This document shows, piece after piece, positions 17,130 to 25,275 of a stretch of DNA of 64,000 nt. The stretch is from NCBI RefSeq assembly GCF_026870175.2, contig NZ_CP113977.2:2542001-2606000 (forward strand). The letters are read 5' to 3'. Position 1 is the stretch's first letter, and every line of letters begins with the position of its first letter. This stretch comes from Flavobacterium aestivum. Lineage in GTDB: Bacteria > Bacteroidota > Bacteroidia > Flavobacteriales > Flavobacteriaceae. The position numbers and the translations under genes were made by a program. The notes under the pieces are model-generated. The model was not told the origin of the DNA. It searched no databases and was given only the letters and a program-made list of their open reading frames with translations.

Positions 17130-17957
17130 ATGAAACCAATTAATAAACCAAAGCTAACAGTAGTGGGAGCTGGGCCAGGTGATGCAGAATTAATCACCCT
17201 TAAAGCCATAAAAGCGCTAGAAAGTGCTGATGTTGTCTTATATGATGCATTGGTAAATGAAGATTTGTTGCAGTATGCCAAACAGGCTGAGATTATATTT
17301 GTCGGGAAACGCTCAGGATGCCATGCTTACAGTCAGGATCAAATCAATGATCTTATTGTTGCTATGGTCAAACAATGGGGTCATGTAGTTCGGTTAAAAG
17401 GTGGTGATCCATTTGTTTTTGGGAGAGGAAGTGAAGAAATTGATTTTGCAGAGCAATTTGGTATTGAAACCGCTATAGTTCCCGGTATATCATCGGCATT
17501 GGGAGTGCCTACTGCCAATGGAATCAGTCTGACTCAAAGAAAGGTTTCCGAAAGTTTTTGGGTAATAACCGGAACAACTTCTGAGCATAAATTGTCCAAC
17601 GATGTTGTTTTGGCTTCAAAATCTTCGGCAACAGTAGTTATTTTGATGGGTATGCATAAATTAGATGAGATAATTGCTTTGTACCAAAATAATAGAACCG
17701 ATGATTTGCCTATAGCCATTATTCAAAACGGAACCAAAAGCAATGAGAAAAAAGTAATTGGTACGATAAGTTCTATTGCTGAGTTGGTAAAAGAAAATGA
17801 AATGGCTTCTCCGGCAATTATTATAATTGGAGAAGTGGTTCAAAATACATCGAAATTGACTTCTTTTATAAATGAAGAATTGACAAAAGAATCATTTTTA
17901 GAAGATGAATTTATTTTACAAAATTTAAATAGTTTAGGATTTCGACATAAAAAATAA
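17130..17957 (+). CDS. cobA: Uroporphyrinogen-III C-methyltransferase (SUMT)
   Basis: 275 aa tetrapyrrole methylase. Family motifs in order: VVGAGPGDAELITLKA (N-terminal SAM loop), RLKGGDPFVFGRGSEE, PGISSALGVPTANGISLTQR, and VVILMGMHKLDEI. Known reaction: two SAM-dependent methylations of uroporphyrinogen III to precorrin-2, the branch point to siroheme and cobalamin. The gene is alone here: no precorrin-2 dehydrogenase, ferrochelatase or sulfite/nitrite reductase is nearby, so it probably serves siroheme made with enzymes encoded elsewhere. It has its own promoter. Confidence 0.93.
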   Translation: MKPINKPKLTVVGAGPGDAELITLKAIKALESADVVLYDALVNEDLLQYAKQAEIIFVGKRSGCHAYSQDQINDLIVAMVKQWGHVVRLKGGDPFVFGRGSEEIDFAEQFGIETAIVPGISSALGVPTANGISLTQRKVSESFWVITGTTSEHKLSNDVVLASKSSATVVILMGMHKLDEIIALYQNNRTDDLPIAIIQNGTKSNEKKVIGTISSIAELVKENEMASPAIIIIGEVVQNTSKLTSFINEELTKESFLEDEFILQNLNSLGFRHKK

Positions 17958-18030
17958 AATTTGAGTTCAAAGTGTAACAAAGTGTTATGATTTTTGTCAA
18001 ACAAATGATAAAGTTTTAATAGATATAAAT

Positions 18031-19341
18031 ATGGAAAAAAAAGTTTTAGGTCTTATTGCCTTAAGTTTAGGTTTTAGTTATGCGGTCGCAGGGCAATCGA
18101 TCGATAAGGTCATTGAATTGAAAGAAGTGACTCGAATAGAAAAAGTACTTTCTGCAGATGATATGCAAGGCAGAAGAACATTTACTCCGGGGATAGATAA
18201 AGCTTCGGCCTTTATTGAATCAGAATTTAAGAAAATAGGATTACAAACTTTTAATGGAGCTCCTAATTACAGACAGGAGTTTTTTATGACCGAATCAAAA
18301 GAAGTCTCTTCAAAAGTTACTATTGATGGCAAAGAAATAGACAAAGCTAAAATAGTTGCATTTTCATATCAGCCACAAGTTTCCTTAACAGAGAAAAATG
18401 ACATTTCGGTAGTTAGAATAAAAAAAGGAGATAATGTAGGTCAAAAATTTAATGAGTATTACAATGGCAAAAAAAGCGTATTGGTACTAGTTGACGATTC
18501 TTTTAATGGCTTATTGGCCAATATTAAGCATATTGAGAGAATGGCATCAGAAGCAAAGGAAAATACAGTTGTATTTGTATTTGGCGTATCTGAGGCAACA
18601 ACTTTTTCTATAGATCTTAAAAATACAATTGCAAAAAAAGCATTGAATAATGTGGTTGGGGTTTTGCCTGGAAAAAGCAAGCCTAGTGAATATGTGATTT
18701 TTTCGGGGCATTATGATCATCTAGGGGTGGGTTCTCCAGAAGAAGGAATGCCACATAATGCAACGGATTCTATTTATAATGGTGCCAATGATGATGCGGC
18801 AGGAACTACAGCAGTGATTATGTTGGCTAATTATTTTAAAAAGCTAAACAATAATGAGCGTACAATCATTTTTACCACATTTGTAGCCGAAGAATTAGGA
18901 GGTTTTGGAGCCAAATATTTCTCTAAACAAATGAATCCTGATAAAGTGATAGCTATGTTCAATCTGGAAATGATTGGAACCGAATCTAAATGGGGTAAAA
19001 ACTCGGCTTATATTACCGGATATGAAAAAACGAATATGGGTGAGATATTGCAGAAAAACTTAGAAGGAACCGCTTTTAAGTTTTATCCGGATCCATATCC
19101 ACAAGAGCAATTGTTTTATAGATCAGACAATGCTACTCTAGCTAAACTTGGAGTTCCTGCACATACTATTTCGACTTCAAAAATGGACAGTGAACCGAAT
19201 TACCATAAGGCAAGTGACCAAATAGAAACGCTTGATATGAATAATATGACCGCAGTAATTAAGGCTATTGCATTAAGTTCATCTAGCATTATAAGCGGAA
19301 AAGATACACCAACAAGAGTAGATACTGCTCAGTTGAGATAA
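18031..19341 (+). CDS. Secreted M28 family zinc peptidase
   Basis: 436 aa; signal peptide 1-21 (YAVAGQ). The region between residues ~90 and 210 fits a protease-associated-type insert. The catalytic part follows: HYDHLGVG, NGANDDAAGTTA, VAEELGGFGAKYF, NLEMIGTE and a late His in PNYHKASDQ supply the five zinc ligands and the general base. Exported aminopeptidase by family knowledge. It starts 73 bases after cobA but the two functions have no known link. A strong terminator follows. Confidence 0.9.
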   Translation: MEKKVLGLIALSLGFSYAVAGQSIDKVIELKEVTRIEKVLSADDMQGRRTFTPGIDKASAFIESEFKKIGLQTFNGAPNYRQEFFMTESKEVSSKVTIDGKEIDKAKIVAFSYQPQVSLTEKNDISVVRIKKGDNVGQKFNEYYNGKKSVLVLVDDSFNGLLANIKHIERMASEAKENTVVFVFGVSEATTFSIDLKNTIAKKALNNVVGVLPGKSKPSEYVIFSGHYDHLGVGSPEEGMPHNATDSIYNGANDDAAGTTAVIMLANYFKKLNNNERTIIFTTFVAEELGGFGAKYFSKQMNPDKVIAMFNLEMIGTESKWGKNSAYITGYEKTNMGEILQKNLEGTAFKFYPDPYPQEQLFYRSDNATLAKLGVPAHTISTSKMDSEPNYHKASDQIETLDMNNMTAVIKAIALSSSSIISGKDTPTRVDTAQLR

Positions 19342-19365
19342 TCTTGAAATTAATTTGAAGCTAAC

Positions 19366-19400
19366 AAAAAGCCCCGAATAATAAGATTCGGGGCTTTTTT
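19366..19400. terminator. Bidirectional hairpin terminator
   Basis: AAAAAGCCCCGAAT pairs with ATTCGGGGCTTTTT. It lies between the convergent M28 (+) and VOC (-) genes. Confidence 0.88.
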
Positions 19401-19425
19401 GTTGGTTTTTTATTCAGGCTGATTA

Positions 19426-19866
19426 TCAAGGTTTCGACTGTTCGTCAAAACTAACCATCCAGTTAATGCCAAATTTGTCCGTAAACATGCCGAAGTATGA
19501 ACCCCAAAAGGTTTTTTCCATTGGCATGGTAATTTGCCCTCCAGCCGAAAGCCCGTTAAATAACCTATCGGCTTCCTTTTGACTATCGGTGTTGATAGAA
19601 ACAGAAAAATTGTTGCCTTGCGTAACTTTTGCACACCATTCCCCGCCTGTGTCGCTGGCCATAAGGATTGTTTCTTTACTTATTGGTAAGGAAATGTGCA
19701 TGATTTTTTCGCCTTCTTCCGCAGTAATAGGGGATGTTCCTTCTTGTGGAGGCATTTCCTTGAAGCGTCCTAAGTATGAAAATTCTCCACCAAAAATAGA
19801 TTTGTAAAAGTTGAAGGCTTCTTCGCAATTACCTTCATAGGTTAGATAAACGTTTACTGTTGTCAT
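19426..19866 (-). CDS. VOC/PhnB-like family protein
   Basis: 146 aa with the PhnB-like (demethylmenaquinone methyltransferase-like, YjdN) version of the glyoxalase/VOC fold: VYLTYEGNCEEAFNFYKSIFGG at the start, HISLPISKETILMASD in the centre, and KTFWGSYFGMFTDKFGINWMV at the end. Most members have no proven reaction; metal ligands are not conserved as in glyoxalase I. A close relative in layout lies at 36.8-37.2 kb. The gene is downstream of two SRPBCC genes on the same strand. Confidence 0.88.
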   Translation of the reverse strand: MTTVNVYLTYEGNCEEAFNFYKSIFGGEFSYLGRFKEMPPQEGTSPITAEEGEKIMHISLPISKETILMASDTGGEWCAKVTQGNNFSVSINTDSQKEADRLFNGLSAGGQITMPMEKTFWGSYFGMFTDKFGINWMVSFDEQSKP

Positions 19867-19966
19867 TTTAAAGAAATTTAAAGGTTAAGGAGTTATACAG
19901 TTCAAAAGAAATCAAAACACGAATTTCACAAATTCACACGAGTTAATATTGCTAATAGTCATGCTA

Positions 19967-20407
19967 TTAGTTTTCTGAAATTCGTTTCAATTCGTTTAAA
20001 GCCACGGGAAAAGTAGTGTTCATAAAATCAATATATTTTTCCAAAGTATCAACATTTACAATTAGTTCAGTTCCGCTGTTGGTTTTGTTGAGAGTGTAAG
20101 TTTCCATGGCTCCAGACCAGTTTCCAGCTTCGTTGCTAAGGGGCATTTCCTCAAAATTTTTGATATCACCCAAATGTTTGAAAGCCAAAAAATGATTCTC
20201 ATCAATACGGTCCAGAATACTGTACATTCCTTCACCACTAGGTGTAAGCAAATGAATTTTATTGCCTTGGGTAAAGCTGTCAGTTTTGTAATAGCTGCCT
20301 TCGCAAAAGGGATTTGTCCAAATTTTGTAATTATCTGGTTGCCATAAAGATTTCCAAACTTTTTCAGGCGTAGCATTGATGCTTATTGTATAGGTTAGTT
20401 TTATCAT
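19967..20407 (-). CDS. SRPBCC (START-like) domain protein
   Basis: 146 aa. TYTISINATPEKVWKSLWQPDNYKIW is the first strand and helix of the START/SRPBCC helix-grip fold, and NLGT-like strands (TYTLNKTNSGTELIVNVDTLEKYIDFMNTTFP) lead to the long C-terminal helix. The fold encloses a hydrophobic pocket; ligand unknown. It starts 2 bases after the preceding SRPBCC gene, so the two form an operon. Confidence 0.85.
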   Translation of the reverse strand: MIKLTYTISINATPEKVWKSLWQPDNYKIWTNPFCEGSYYKTDSFTQGNKIHLLTPSGEGMYSILDRIDENHFLAFKHLGDIKNFEEMPLSNEAGNWSGAMETYTLNKTNSGTELIVNVDTLEKYIDFMNTTFPVALNELKRISEN

Positions 20408-20409
20408 TG

Positions 20410-20898
20410 TTATTGATTTAGTAAATCATTCAATTGATTCAGTCCCATGGAATACCCTTCTTCAAAACCCATTTCAAGAATTAGCTTCATATCTTCTTCT
20501 TGGGAGAATGTAATCACATTGGTTACTTTGGTAGTTCCGTTTTCTTCGTGAAAAGTATTTTTCCAATTCATTCTCGGAAAGTCAGTATTTATCTTTCCGT
20601 TCTCATCACAAAATGCGTCAGCTACTTCGTAGGATTCCATTGGCTTAATATTGCTGAAGTCGGCAAGACACCATTGCTTTTCACCCTCTGGGGATAGCAT
20701 ATAATACAACCATTGTCCACCATTTTCAAAATTAACTTTTTCCGTGAAGGCTTGATAGGGCTTGGGGGCCCACCATTTATCCGTAATTTCAGGATTGGTA
20801 AAGGCATTCCAAATTTCTTCTTTGGCTGCTTTGAATTTGCTAACGATTTTGATTTGTTTATTAGTAAGATCTTTATCTATTTGGATTGAGAGACTCAT
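20410..20898 (-). CDS. SRPBCC/AHSA1-type domain protein
   Basis: 162 aa of the Aha1-C/SRPBCC type: VSKFKAAKEEIWNAFTNPEITDKWWAPKPYQ, then WLYYMLSPEGEKQWCLADF, TVITFS-type strand (KVTNVITFSQEEDMKLILEMGFEEG) and a final helix with GLNQLNDLL. Homologues are often paired with ArsR or MarR regulators. First gene of a two-gene operon with the next SRPBCC. A TAAAGATA element (reverse of TATCTTTA) about 40 bases upstream is a possible -7 box. Confidence 0.87.
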   Translation of the reverse strand: MSLSIQIDKDLTNKQIKIVSKFKAAKEEIWNAFTNPEITDKWWAPKPYQAFTEKVNFENGGQWLYYMLSPEGEKQWCLADFSNIKPMESYEVADAFCDENGKINTDFPRMNWKNTFHEENGTTKVTNVITFSQEEDMKLILEMGFEEGYSMGLNQLNDLLNQ

Positions 20899-21052
20899 TT
20901 CTTTTGATTTTAAAATGCATAAAATAGTAACAGTAAGTTAAAGATACATTTTTTTAATATTATATAAGTGGTTTATTTGCAGGTTATTAATTCAAATTTG
21001 CAGTTAGATATAAATATTAGAAGAAGAATTTCATCTGCATTTTTAGCACGAT

Positions 21053-21105
21053 AGGGACTAAACAATTCTTCTCATATTCAAATTATGGAAAAATGTTTAG
21101 TCCCT
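21053..21105. repeat. 12-bp perfect inverted repeat with 29-bp loop
   Basis: AGGGACTAAACA (21053-21064) pairs perfectly with TGTTTAGTCCCT (21094-21105). It lies after the minus-strand MarR gene. No T-run follows, so it may be a weak terminator or an intergenic repeat. Confidence 0.7.
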
Positions 21106-21125
21106 AACGGAATTTAGTTGGTTTA

Positions 21126-21584
21126 TTATTTCTGTCCGAGTAATGATATTAAATTTTGGTTTAACTCGGATGTTTTATTGCCAAGTACCGAGAAAAATTC
21201 AGAGTCGAATTTCTCAACAGTAACTACAGCTTTTTTAATTATTTTTTTTCCTTCTTCTGTAAGTGCAACAGTTTTGGCTCTTGTGTCTGTAGAATGTTCC
21301 TGTCGTTGGATAAAGCCTTTTTGCTGTAAGGTTCTCAAAACAGTTGAGGTCGTCATTGGATCTATTTTGGTATGGTTTGACAGAATTACTTGTGTTACTT
21401 CTTGTTCATGAAGAGTTAGCCAATGCATACTGGCTAATAATACAAATTGAGAGTGTGTCAGTCCGTACTGTTCTAGTGCTTTTTTTATTTCTCTTTGCCA
21501 AAGATTGGTTACTTGCCATAGTAAAAAACCGGAGCTTTCTTCTGGTTTTTCGACACTAAATGTGTTATCGGTTGATTTGCTCAT
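21126..21584 (-). CDS. MarR family transcriptional regulator
   Basis: 152 aa winged-helix regulator: FLLWQVTNLWQREIKKALEQYGLTHSQFVLLASMHWL, recognition region TKIDPMTTSTVLRTLQQKGFIQRQEH, wing DTRAKTVALTEEGKKI. Its start overlaps the EVE-domain gene by 20 bases on the same strand, so it is the last gene of a three-gene operon (SRPBCC, EVE, MarR). It may repress its own operon (inference); ligand unknown. Confidence 0.9.
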   Translation of the reverse strand: MSKSTDNTFSVEKPEESSGFLLWQVTNLWQREIKKALEQYGLTHSQFVLLASMHWLTLHEQEVTQVILSNHTKIDPMTTSTVLRTLQQKGFIQRQEHSTDTRAKTVALTEEGKKIIKKAVVTVEKFDSEFFSVLGNKTSELNQNLISLLGQK

Positions 21585-22047
21585 TTGCGTTTATGAGTTT
21601 AATGGAATTAGCGAACAATGCTTCATTTTGAAACATTTTTGAAGCGATCAAATTAAAATCTTTTTCTTTAATTTCCAAGAAACCAAAACGAAATGGATAA
21701 CCCCATGATTTTTTATTTACAATGAACTCAAGATCATTGATTAATGGAATAATGGGGCTTTCCTGACACTGTAAAAAATCAATATTTCGTCTGAATGGTT
21801 TAAAATTTTCAGTCATTTGAAATTGATAAACGTCATCATCCATTACTTTTCCAATAGCCGTAAAGGCTTGACACTTTTCATTTCTTTCCATTGTAATTTT
21901 TGAGGAGTAAACCAGTAGATAATCCCCTTTTTTCATCCTTTTTAAGGGGGCTTGTTTGCCATGGCAAACTTGCATGAAACTACCGGCAACACCTCTCATC
22001 GTATGCTCTTTTGAAACAGCTGCTATCCAATATCTTATGTTATTCAT
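21565..22047 (-). CDS. EVE domain-containing protein
   Basis: 160 aa. The N-terminus (RYWIAAVSKEHTMRGVAGSFMQVCHGKQAPLKRMKKGDYLLVYS) and FRRNIDF with PLINDLEFI are typical of EVE/PUA-like domains that bind modified bases in DNA or RNA. No nuclease or restriction gene is fused or adjacent, so there is no direct sign of a defence role. Overlaps the genes on both sides (20 and 4 bases), indicating tight coupling. Confidence 0.88.
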   Translation of the reverse strand: MNNIRYWIAAVSKEHTMRGVAGSFMQVCHGKQAPLKRMKKGDYLLVYSSKITMERNEKCQAFTAIGKVMDDDVYQFQMTENFKPFRRNIDFLQCQESPIIPLINDLEFIVNKKSWGYPFRFGFLEIKEKDFNLIASKMFQNEALFANSIKLINANEQINR

Positions 22048-22463
22048 AGCTTTGAGGCCGCTTTTATTTGTTCTTGCATATCGGCTGGTAAAGCGTCAGC
22101 AATTTTCTGAGCAACGATTTTCACCCATAGAAAGCTTAAAAGTCCTTCAACTTTCATGGTTGTAGTGATCTTTAGTCCATTGGATGTGTCTTCAAATGTA
22201 TGTTCGCCATACATTTTTGCTAATGGGAATTTAGTAAAGTCGGTGAATTTTTTATTTTCTACGGCTTCAACTATTCCAATTTTTAATTTAGGACCACCTT
22301 TAGGCTGAAACATGAAATGATTTCCTTTTTCAAACTTGCCTTCCAGTTTTGCAAATTCAATTCCAGTATCCCAAGTATGCCAATTATTTACATCAGCAAA
22401 GAGATTCCACATTTGCTGTTTAGTTACTTTATTTGTTACGATAGAATGCGATTTTGTCCACAT
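22044..22463 (-). CDS. SRPBCC family protein
   Basis: 139 aa; VTKQQMWNLFADVNNWHTWDTGIEFAKLEGKFEKGNHFMFQPKGG is the polyketide-cyclase/SRPBCC start, and a long amphipathic helix closes it (SFLWVKIVAQKIADALPADMQEQI). Ligand unknown. First gene of the SRPBCC-EVE-MarR operon, preceded by a good promoter. Third SRPBCC protein of this locus; sequence is clearly different from the other three, so not a recent duplicate. Confidence 0.85.
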   Translation of the reverse strand: MWTKSHSIVTNKVTKQQMWNLFADVNNWHTWDTGIEFAKLEGKFEKGNHFMFQPKGGPKLKIGIVEAVENKKFTDFTKFPLAKMYGEHTFEDTSNGLKITTTMKVEGLLSFLWVKIVAQKIADALPADMQEQIKAASKL

Positions 22464-22502
22464 GAGCTTATTTTTTTATATGATTAAATTATATTGTCAG
22501 TA

Positions 22503-22533
22503 CAAATATAATAAGTACACATATAATAAGCAA
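22503..22533 (-). promoter_or_regulatory. Promoter of the SRPBCC-EVE-MarR operon
   Basis: On the minus strand: TTG (22531-22533), 20-base spacer, TATATTTG (22503-22510), matching the Bacteroidetes consensus. It lies 40 bases before the SRPBCC start. Confidence 0.6.
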
Positions 22534-22561
22534 GTTTATTTTTTTACCGTTTACTAATGTA

Positions 22562-23044
22562 CTATGATCTAAGTTTTTTTTCGTCTTCAGTTCTTGGTTT
22601 TCCGGTACTATTGGGTTGACCTTTGCCTGTGGTGATCAAGCTTCGCAAGCTATTTTGTATATAATTGGTCCATGCATTTTGGCAGATATCAAAACACTCA
22701 TATTCAGGAACTAATCCCAGATGGGTAACATGAATTTGAGTTTGGTTATCCTTTTCGGAAATTTCAAAAATAATTTTGGTGTCTTTCCACTCGGTATCGT
22801 CTTTGGTAAACTTAAAATAGTTATCCATTACATACCAAACCACTTTTTGGTTGGGGATAACTTCTATTAATTTTATTTGACAACGATGAATGTCTTCAAA
22901 ATGGTAATTAAAAATATCATTTACATTTTCTGTGTTGCCTTCAATTTCTTCTGACCACCATCCGCGAACATTATTTATAGCATTAAATGCTGCAGCTGGA
23001 GTTTGATCTACTAGTAGGGTTGTGTTAAAATCTGTTGTAGTCAT
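22562..23044 (-). CDS. SRPBCC/AHSA1-type domain protein
   Basis: 160 aa: TTLLVDQTPAAAFNAINNVRGWWSEEIEG at the start, KVVWYVMDNYFKFTKDDTEWKDTKIIFEI in the middle, and a C-terminal ENCFDICQNAW-like helix with SLRSLITTGKG, which is the pattern of activator of Hsp90-like proteins in Bacteroidetes. A candidate -7 box (TATATTTG on the minus strand, 23081-23088) lies 37 bases upstream. Divergent from the GlxA-type regulator. Confidence 0.86.
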   Translation of the reverse strand: MTTTDFNTTLLVDQTPAAAFNAINNVRGWWSEEIEGNTENVNDIFNYHFEDIHRCQIKLIEVIPNQKVVWYVMDNYFKFTKDDTEWKDTKIIFEISEKDNQTQIHVTHLGLVPEYECFDICQNAWTNYIQNSLRSLITTGKGQPNSTGKPRTEDEKKLRS

Positions 23045-23136
23045 TTTCTTTTGTTTTTTAGGTTAATATTTTTAGAATAACAAATATATTTCTTAATTAT
23101 CAATTAGTTACGGTGTGAAATAGACTTTTTGATGGG

Positions 23137-23167
23137 TTGATTTGGACAGGTTAAATTTTTATCTTTA
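23137..23167 (+). promoter_or_regulatory. Promoter of the GlxA-type regulator gene
   Basis: TTG at 23137-23139, 20-base spacer, TATCTTTA at 23160-23167 (last base differs from the consensus G). The start codon follows 16 bases later. Confidence 0.45.
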
Positions 23168-23183
23168 CTAAAAAAGTACGGAG

Positions 23184-24164
23184 ATGAAACATATTACTAT
23201 CATAGTTCCAGACGGAGAGAATAATCTAAGTAGCATTGTTGGCGCTTATAAAATATTGACAAGAGCGAATGCGCATTGGAAAGAAAAGAGCAAAAAAGAG
23301 TTGTATAACATTCAGTTAGCTGGAATTTCTAAAGAAGTAGAATTCTACGAAGGTTTGTTTACTGTAAAACCACACACCAACATTTCTGATATAACAAAAA
23401 CGGACCTTATTATCATTCCATCATTGAATCATAATTATCACGATGCTGTGAAAAAAAACAAGTTGTTGATTGATTGGATTGCTAAACAATATTTTGATGG
23501 AGCTGAAATAGCTACTATTTGTACTGGTGCTTTTATGCTCGCGTCAACAGGTTTGTTAGACGGCAAAAGTTGTTCTACACATTGGGCTGCTGCCGAAAAT
23601 TTCAGAATGATGTTTCCCAAGGTCGATCTGCAAACGGATAAACTGATTACTGATGAAAATGGAATTTATACCAATGGAGGTGCTTATTCTTTTCTGAACC
23701 TTATGATCTATCTTGTAGAGAAATATTATGATAGGTCAACAGCCATTTATTGTTCTAAAGTATTTCAGATAGAAATGGACAGGAATAGTCAATCTGCATT
23801 TGCCATATTTACTGGACAGAAACGACACGGAGACGAAATGGTTCAGCAAGTGCAGGCCTACATTGAAAATAATTTTCACGAAAAAATTTCTGTAGAGGAT
23901 TTGTCTTCTAAATTCTCCGTAAGCAGACGAAATTTTGACAGAAGGTTTATCAAAGCTACCGGAAATACCCCAACCGAATATTCTCAGAGAGTAAAAATTG
24001 AATCGGCTAAAAAAGCATTTGAAACCAGTCGTAAAACAATTAATGAAGTAATGTACGAAGTTGGATATTCTGATGTAAAGGCATTTCGGGAAGTGTTCAG
24101 AAAAATTACAGGCTTATCACCAGTAGCCTATAAAGAGAAATACAATGTAGAGGCTGAGTTTTAA
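23184..24164 (+). CDS. GlxA family AraC-type regulator (DJ-1/PfpI domain + HTH)
   Basis: 326 aa. The N-terminal half is a DJ-1/PfpI glutamine-amidotransferase-like domain with the nucleophile-elbow motif TICTGAFMLASTGLLDGKSCSTHW; in GlxA regulators this is a sensory rather than catalytic domain. The C-terminal ~100 residues are a double AraC HTH (VEDLSSKFSVSRRNFDRRF and INEVMYEVGYSDVKAFREVFRKITGLSP). A paralogue of the same length and near-identical HTH region lies at 35.2-36.2 kb. Target genes are unknown; the divergent SRPBCC gene is one candidate. Confidence 0.92.
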   Translation: MKHITIIVPDGENNLSSIVGAYKILTRANAHWKEKSKKELYNIQLAGISKEVEFYEGLFTVKPHTNISDITKTDLIIIPSLNHNYHDAVKKNKLLIDWIAKQYFDGAEIATICTGAFMLASTGLLDGKSCSTHWAAAENFRMMFPKVDLQTDKLITDENGIYTNGGAYSFLNLMIYLVEKYYDRSTAIYCSKVFQIEMDRNSQSAFAIFTGQKRHGDEMVQQVQAYIENNFHEKISVEDLSSKFSVSRRNFDRRFIKATGNTPTEYSQRVKIESAKKAFETSRKTINEVMYEVGYSDVKAFREVFRKITGLSPVAYKEKYNVEAEF

Positions 24165-24202
24165 AAAAGGTTTACTGTTCTTTTTATAAACCCAAAAAAT
24201 GA

Positions 24203-24254
24203 AATCGGGCTCTTAGTTTAATAGATTTCGATCTACTAAACTAAAAGCCCGACT
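24203..24254. terminator. Bidirectional terminator hairpin (copy 1 of a duplicated element)
   Basis: Arms of about 23 bases, TCGGGCTCTTAGTTTAATAGAT and its near-complement ending AAGCCCGA, with a 4-base loop. It lies between convergent GlxA (+) and CPBP (-) genes. A related hairpin lies at 26247-26303. Confidence 0.8.
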
Positions 24255-24277
24255 CAGATTGTATATTGATTGATGAT

Positions 24278-25192
24278 TTATACTTTTTGTACTTCTTGAA
24301 GTGGTTGAGTAACTTCATTGTTGTTGCTAGCTGTTTCTCTTTTCCAGTATGGATTTACTAATTTATTTTTACTTAATTTCATTAAAATAATTGAAGCAAA
24401 TACACAAAAGATAATAGCCTGTATGGTTGCTTCTGGTCCAAATTCTCCACCAGTAATCAATTGGTTTCCTGTTATTTTTGTTGTCAATAAACTATTTGTT
24501 TTTTCATTACCAGAAGTAACTGCTCCAAAAATTCCTGATTGCATAAAATTCCAGGCAAAGTGTATGGCAATTGGGAACCATAAATTTCTAGCGCAAATGT
24601 AAGCAGAACCCATTAGTAATCCGGCCTCAATGCCAACACACAATCCAGATAGTAATGTACTGTTAGGATTTGCTAAATGCAATGCTCCAAAAATAATTGC
24701 CGTGATTAATAAAGAGATATAACTGCCTAATTTTTCTTCAACTATTCTAAAAATAATGCCTCGAATTAAAATTTCTTCAAAAATGGCAATTGTAAAAGCA
24801 ATTGTTAGAGGGATGATTATATTAGAAATTGGATTGCTGGAAACGATTTCGAAACCACCCTTAAAGAAAATTACCAATATGGTAAGAGACTGTAATATTG
24901 CACCGATTAGTGTTCCTACTATAATGTATTTAGCTATTCCTTTACTTGAAAATTCCTTTACCTCTCTTTTTTCGTATTTTTTAAAAAAATAGATATAAGT
25001 ACAAATTACTGTTGCAGATGAAATTATACCTTTTATTAGATTTCTGTAATTTTTATTTAATGAAGTAAGTTCAAGTGTCTTTCCTGTAAGTTGTTGGGCA
25101 ATTATAAAAGTAATAAAACATACTAAAATCCCCAGTATGATTCTAGTTAATGGAGAATTTAAGATTCTCTGTTTAGTAGTGATTGGTTCCAT
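24278..25192 (-). CDS. CPBP family intramembrane glutamic endopeptidase
   Basis: 304 aa, about eight hydrophobic segments. CPBP/Abi motifs: EEILIRG (motif 1, in FEEILIRGIIFRIVEEKLG), FGALHL (motif 2) and HFAWNFMQSG (motif 3), which supply the Glu/Glu and His/Asn residues of the intramembrane active site. Relatives include prenyl-CAAX proteases and bacteriocin self-immunity proteins; no bacteriocin gene is seen here. A minus-strand TACTTTTG (25224-25231) 32 bases before the start is a likely -7 box. Confidence 0.9.
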   Translation of the reverse strand: MEPITTKQRILNSPLTRIILGILVCFITFIIAQQLTGKTLELTSLNKNYRNLIKGIISSATVICTYIYFFKKYEKREVKEFSSKGIAKYIIVGTLIGAILQSLTILVIFFKGGFEIVSSNPISNIIIPLTIAFTIAIFEEILIRGIIFRIVEEKLGSYISLLITAIIFGALHLANPNSTLLSGLCVGIEAGLLMGSAYICARNLWFPIAIHFAWNFMQSGIFGAVTSGNEKTNSLLTTKITGNQLITGGEFGPEATIQAIIFCVFASIILMKLSKNKLVNPYWKRETASNNNEVTQPLQEVQKV

Positions 25193-25275
25193 AAATTTTG
25201 CAATTAATTGGTTAGATTTATTACAAAAGTAGTAGAGAGAAAGTGCAAAAAATAGAATGAAATTTGCCTTTTGAA

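Noticed and set aside
21565..22047. EVE domain as part of a restriction or defence system
   Set aside because: No nuclease, helicase or methyltransferase is fused or adjacent; neighbours are SRPBCC and MarR.
24278..25192. CPBP protease as bacteriocin immunity
   Set aside because: No bacteriocin precursor, exporter or maturation gene nearby; the neighbour is an AraC regulator.
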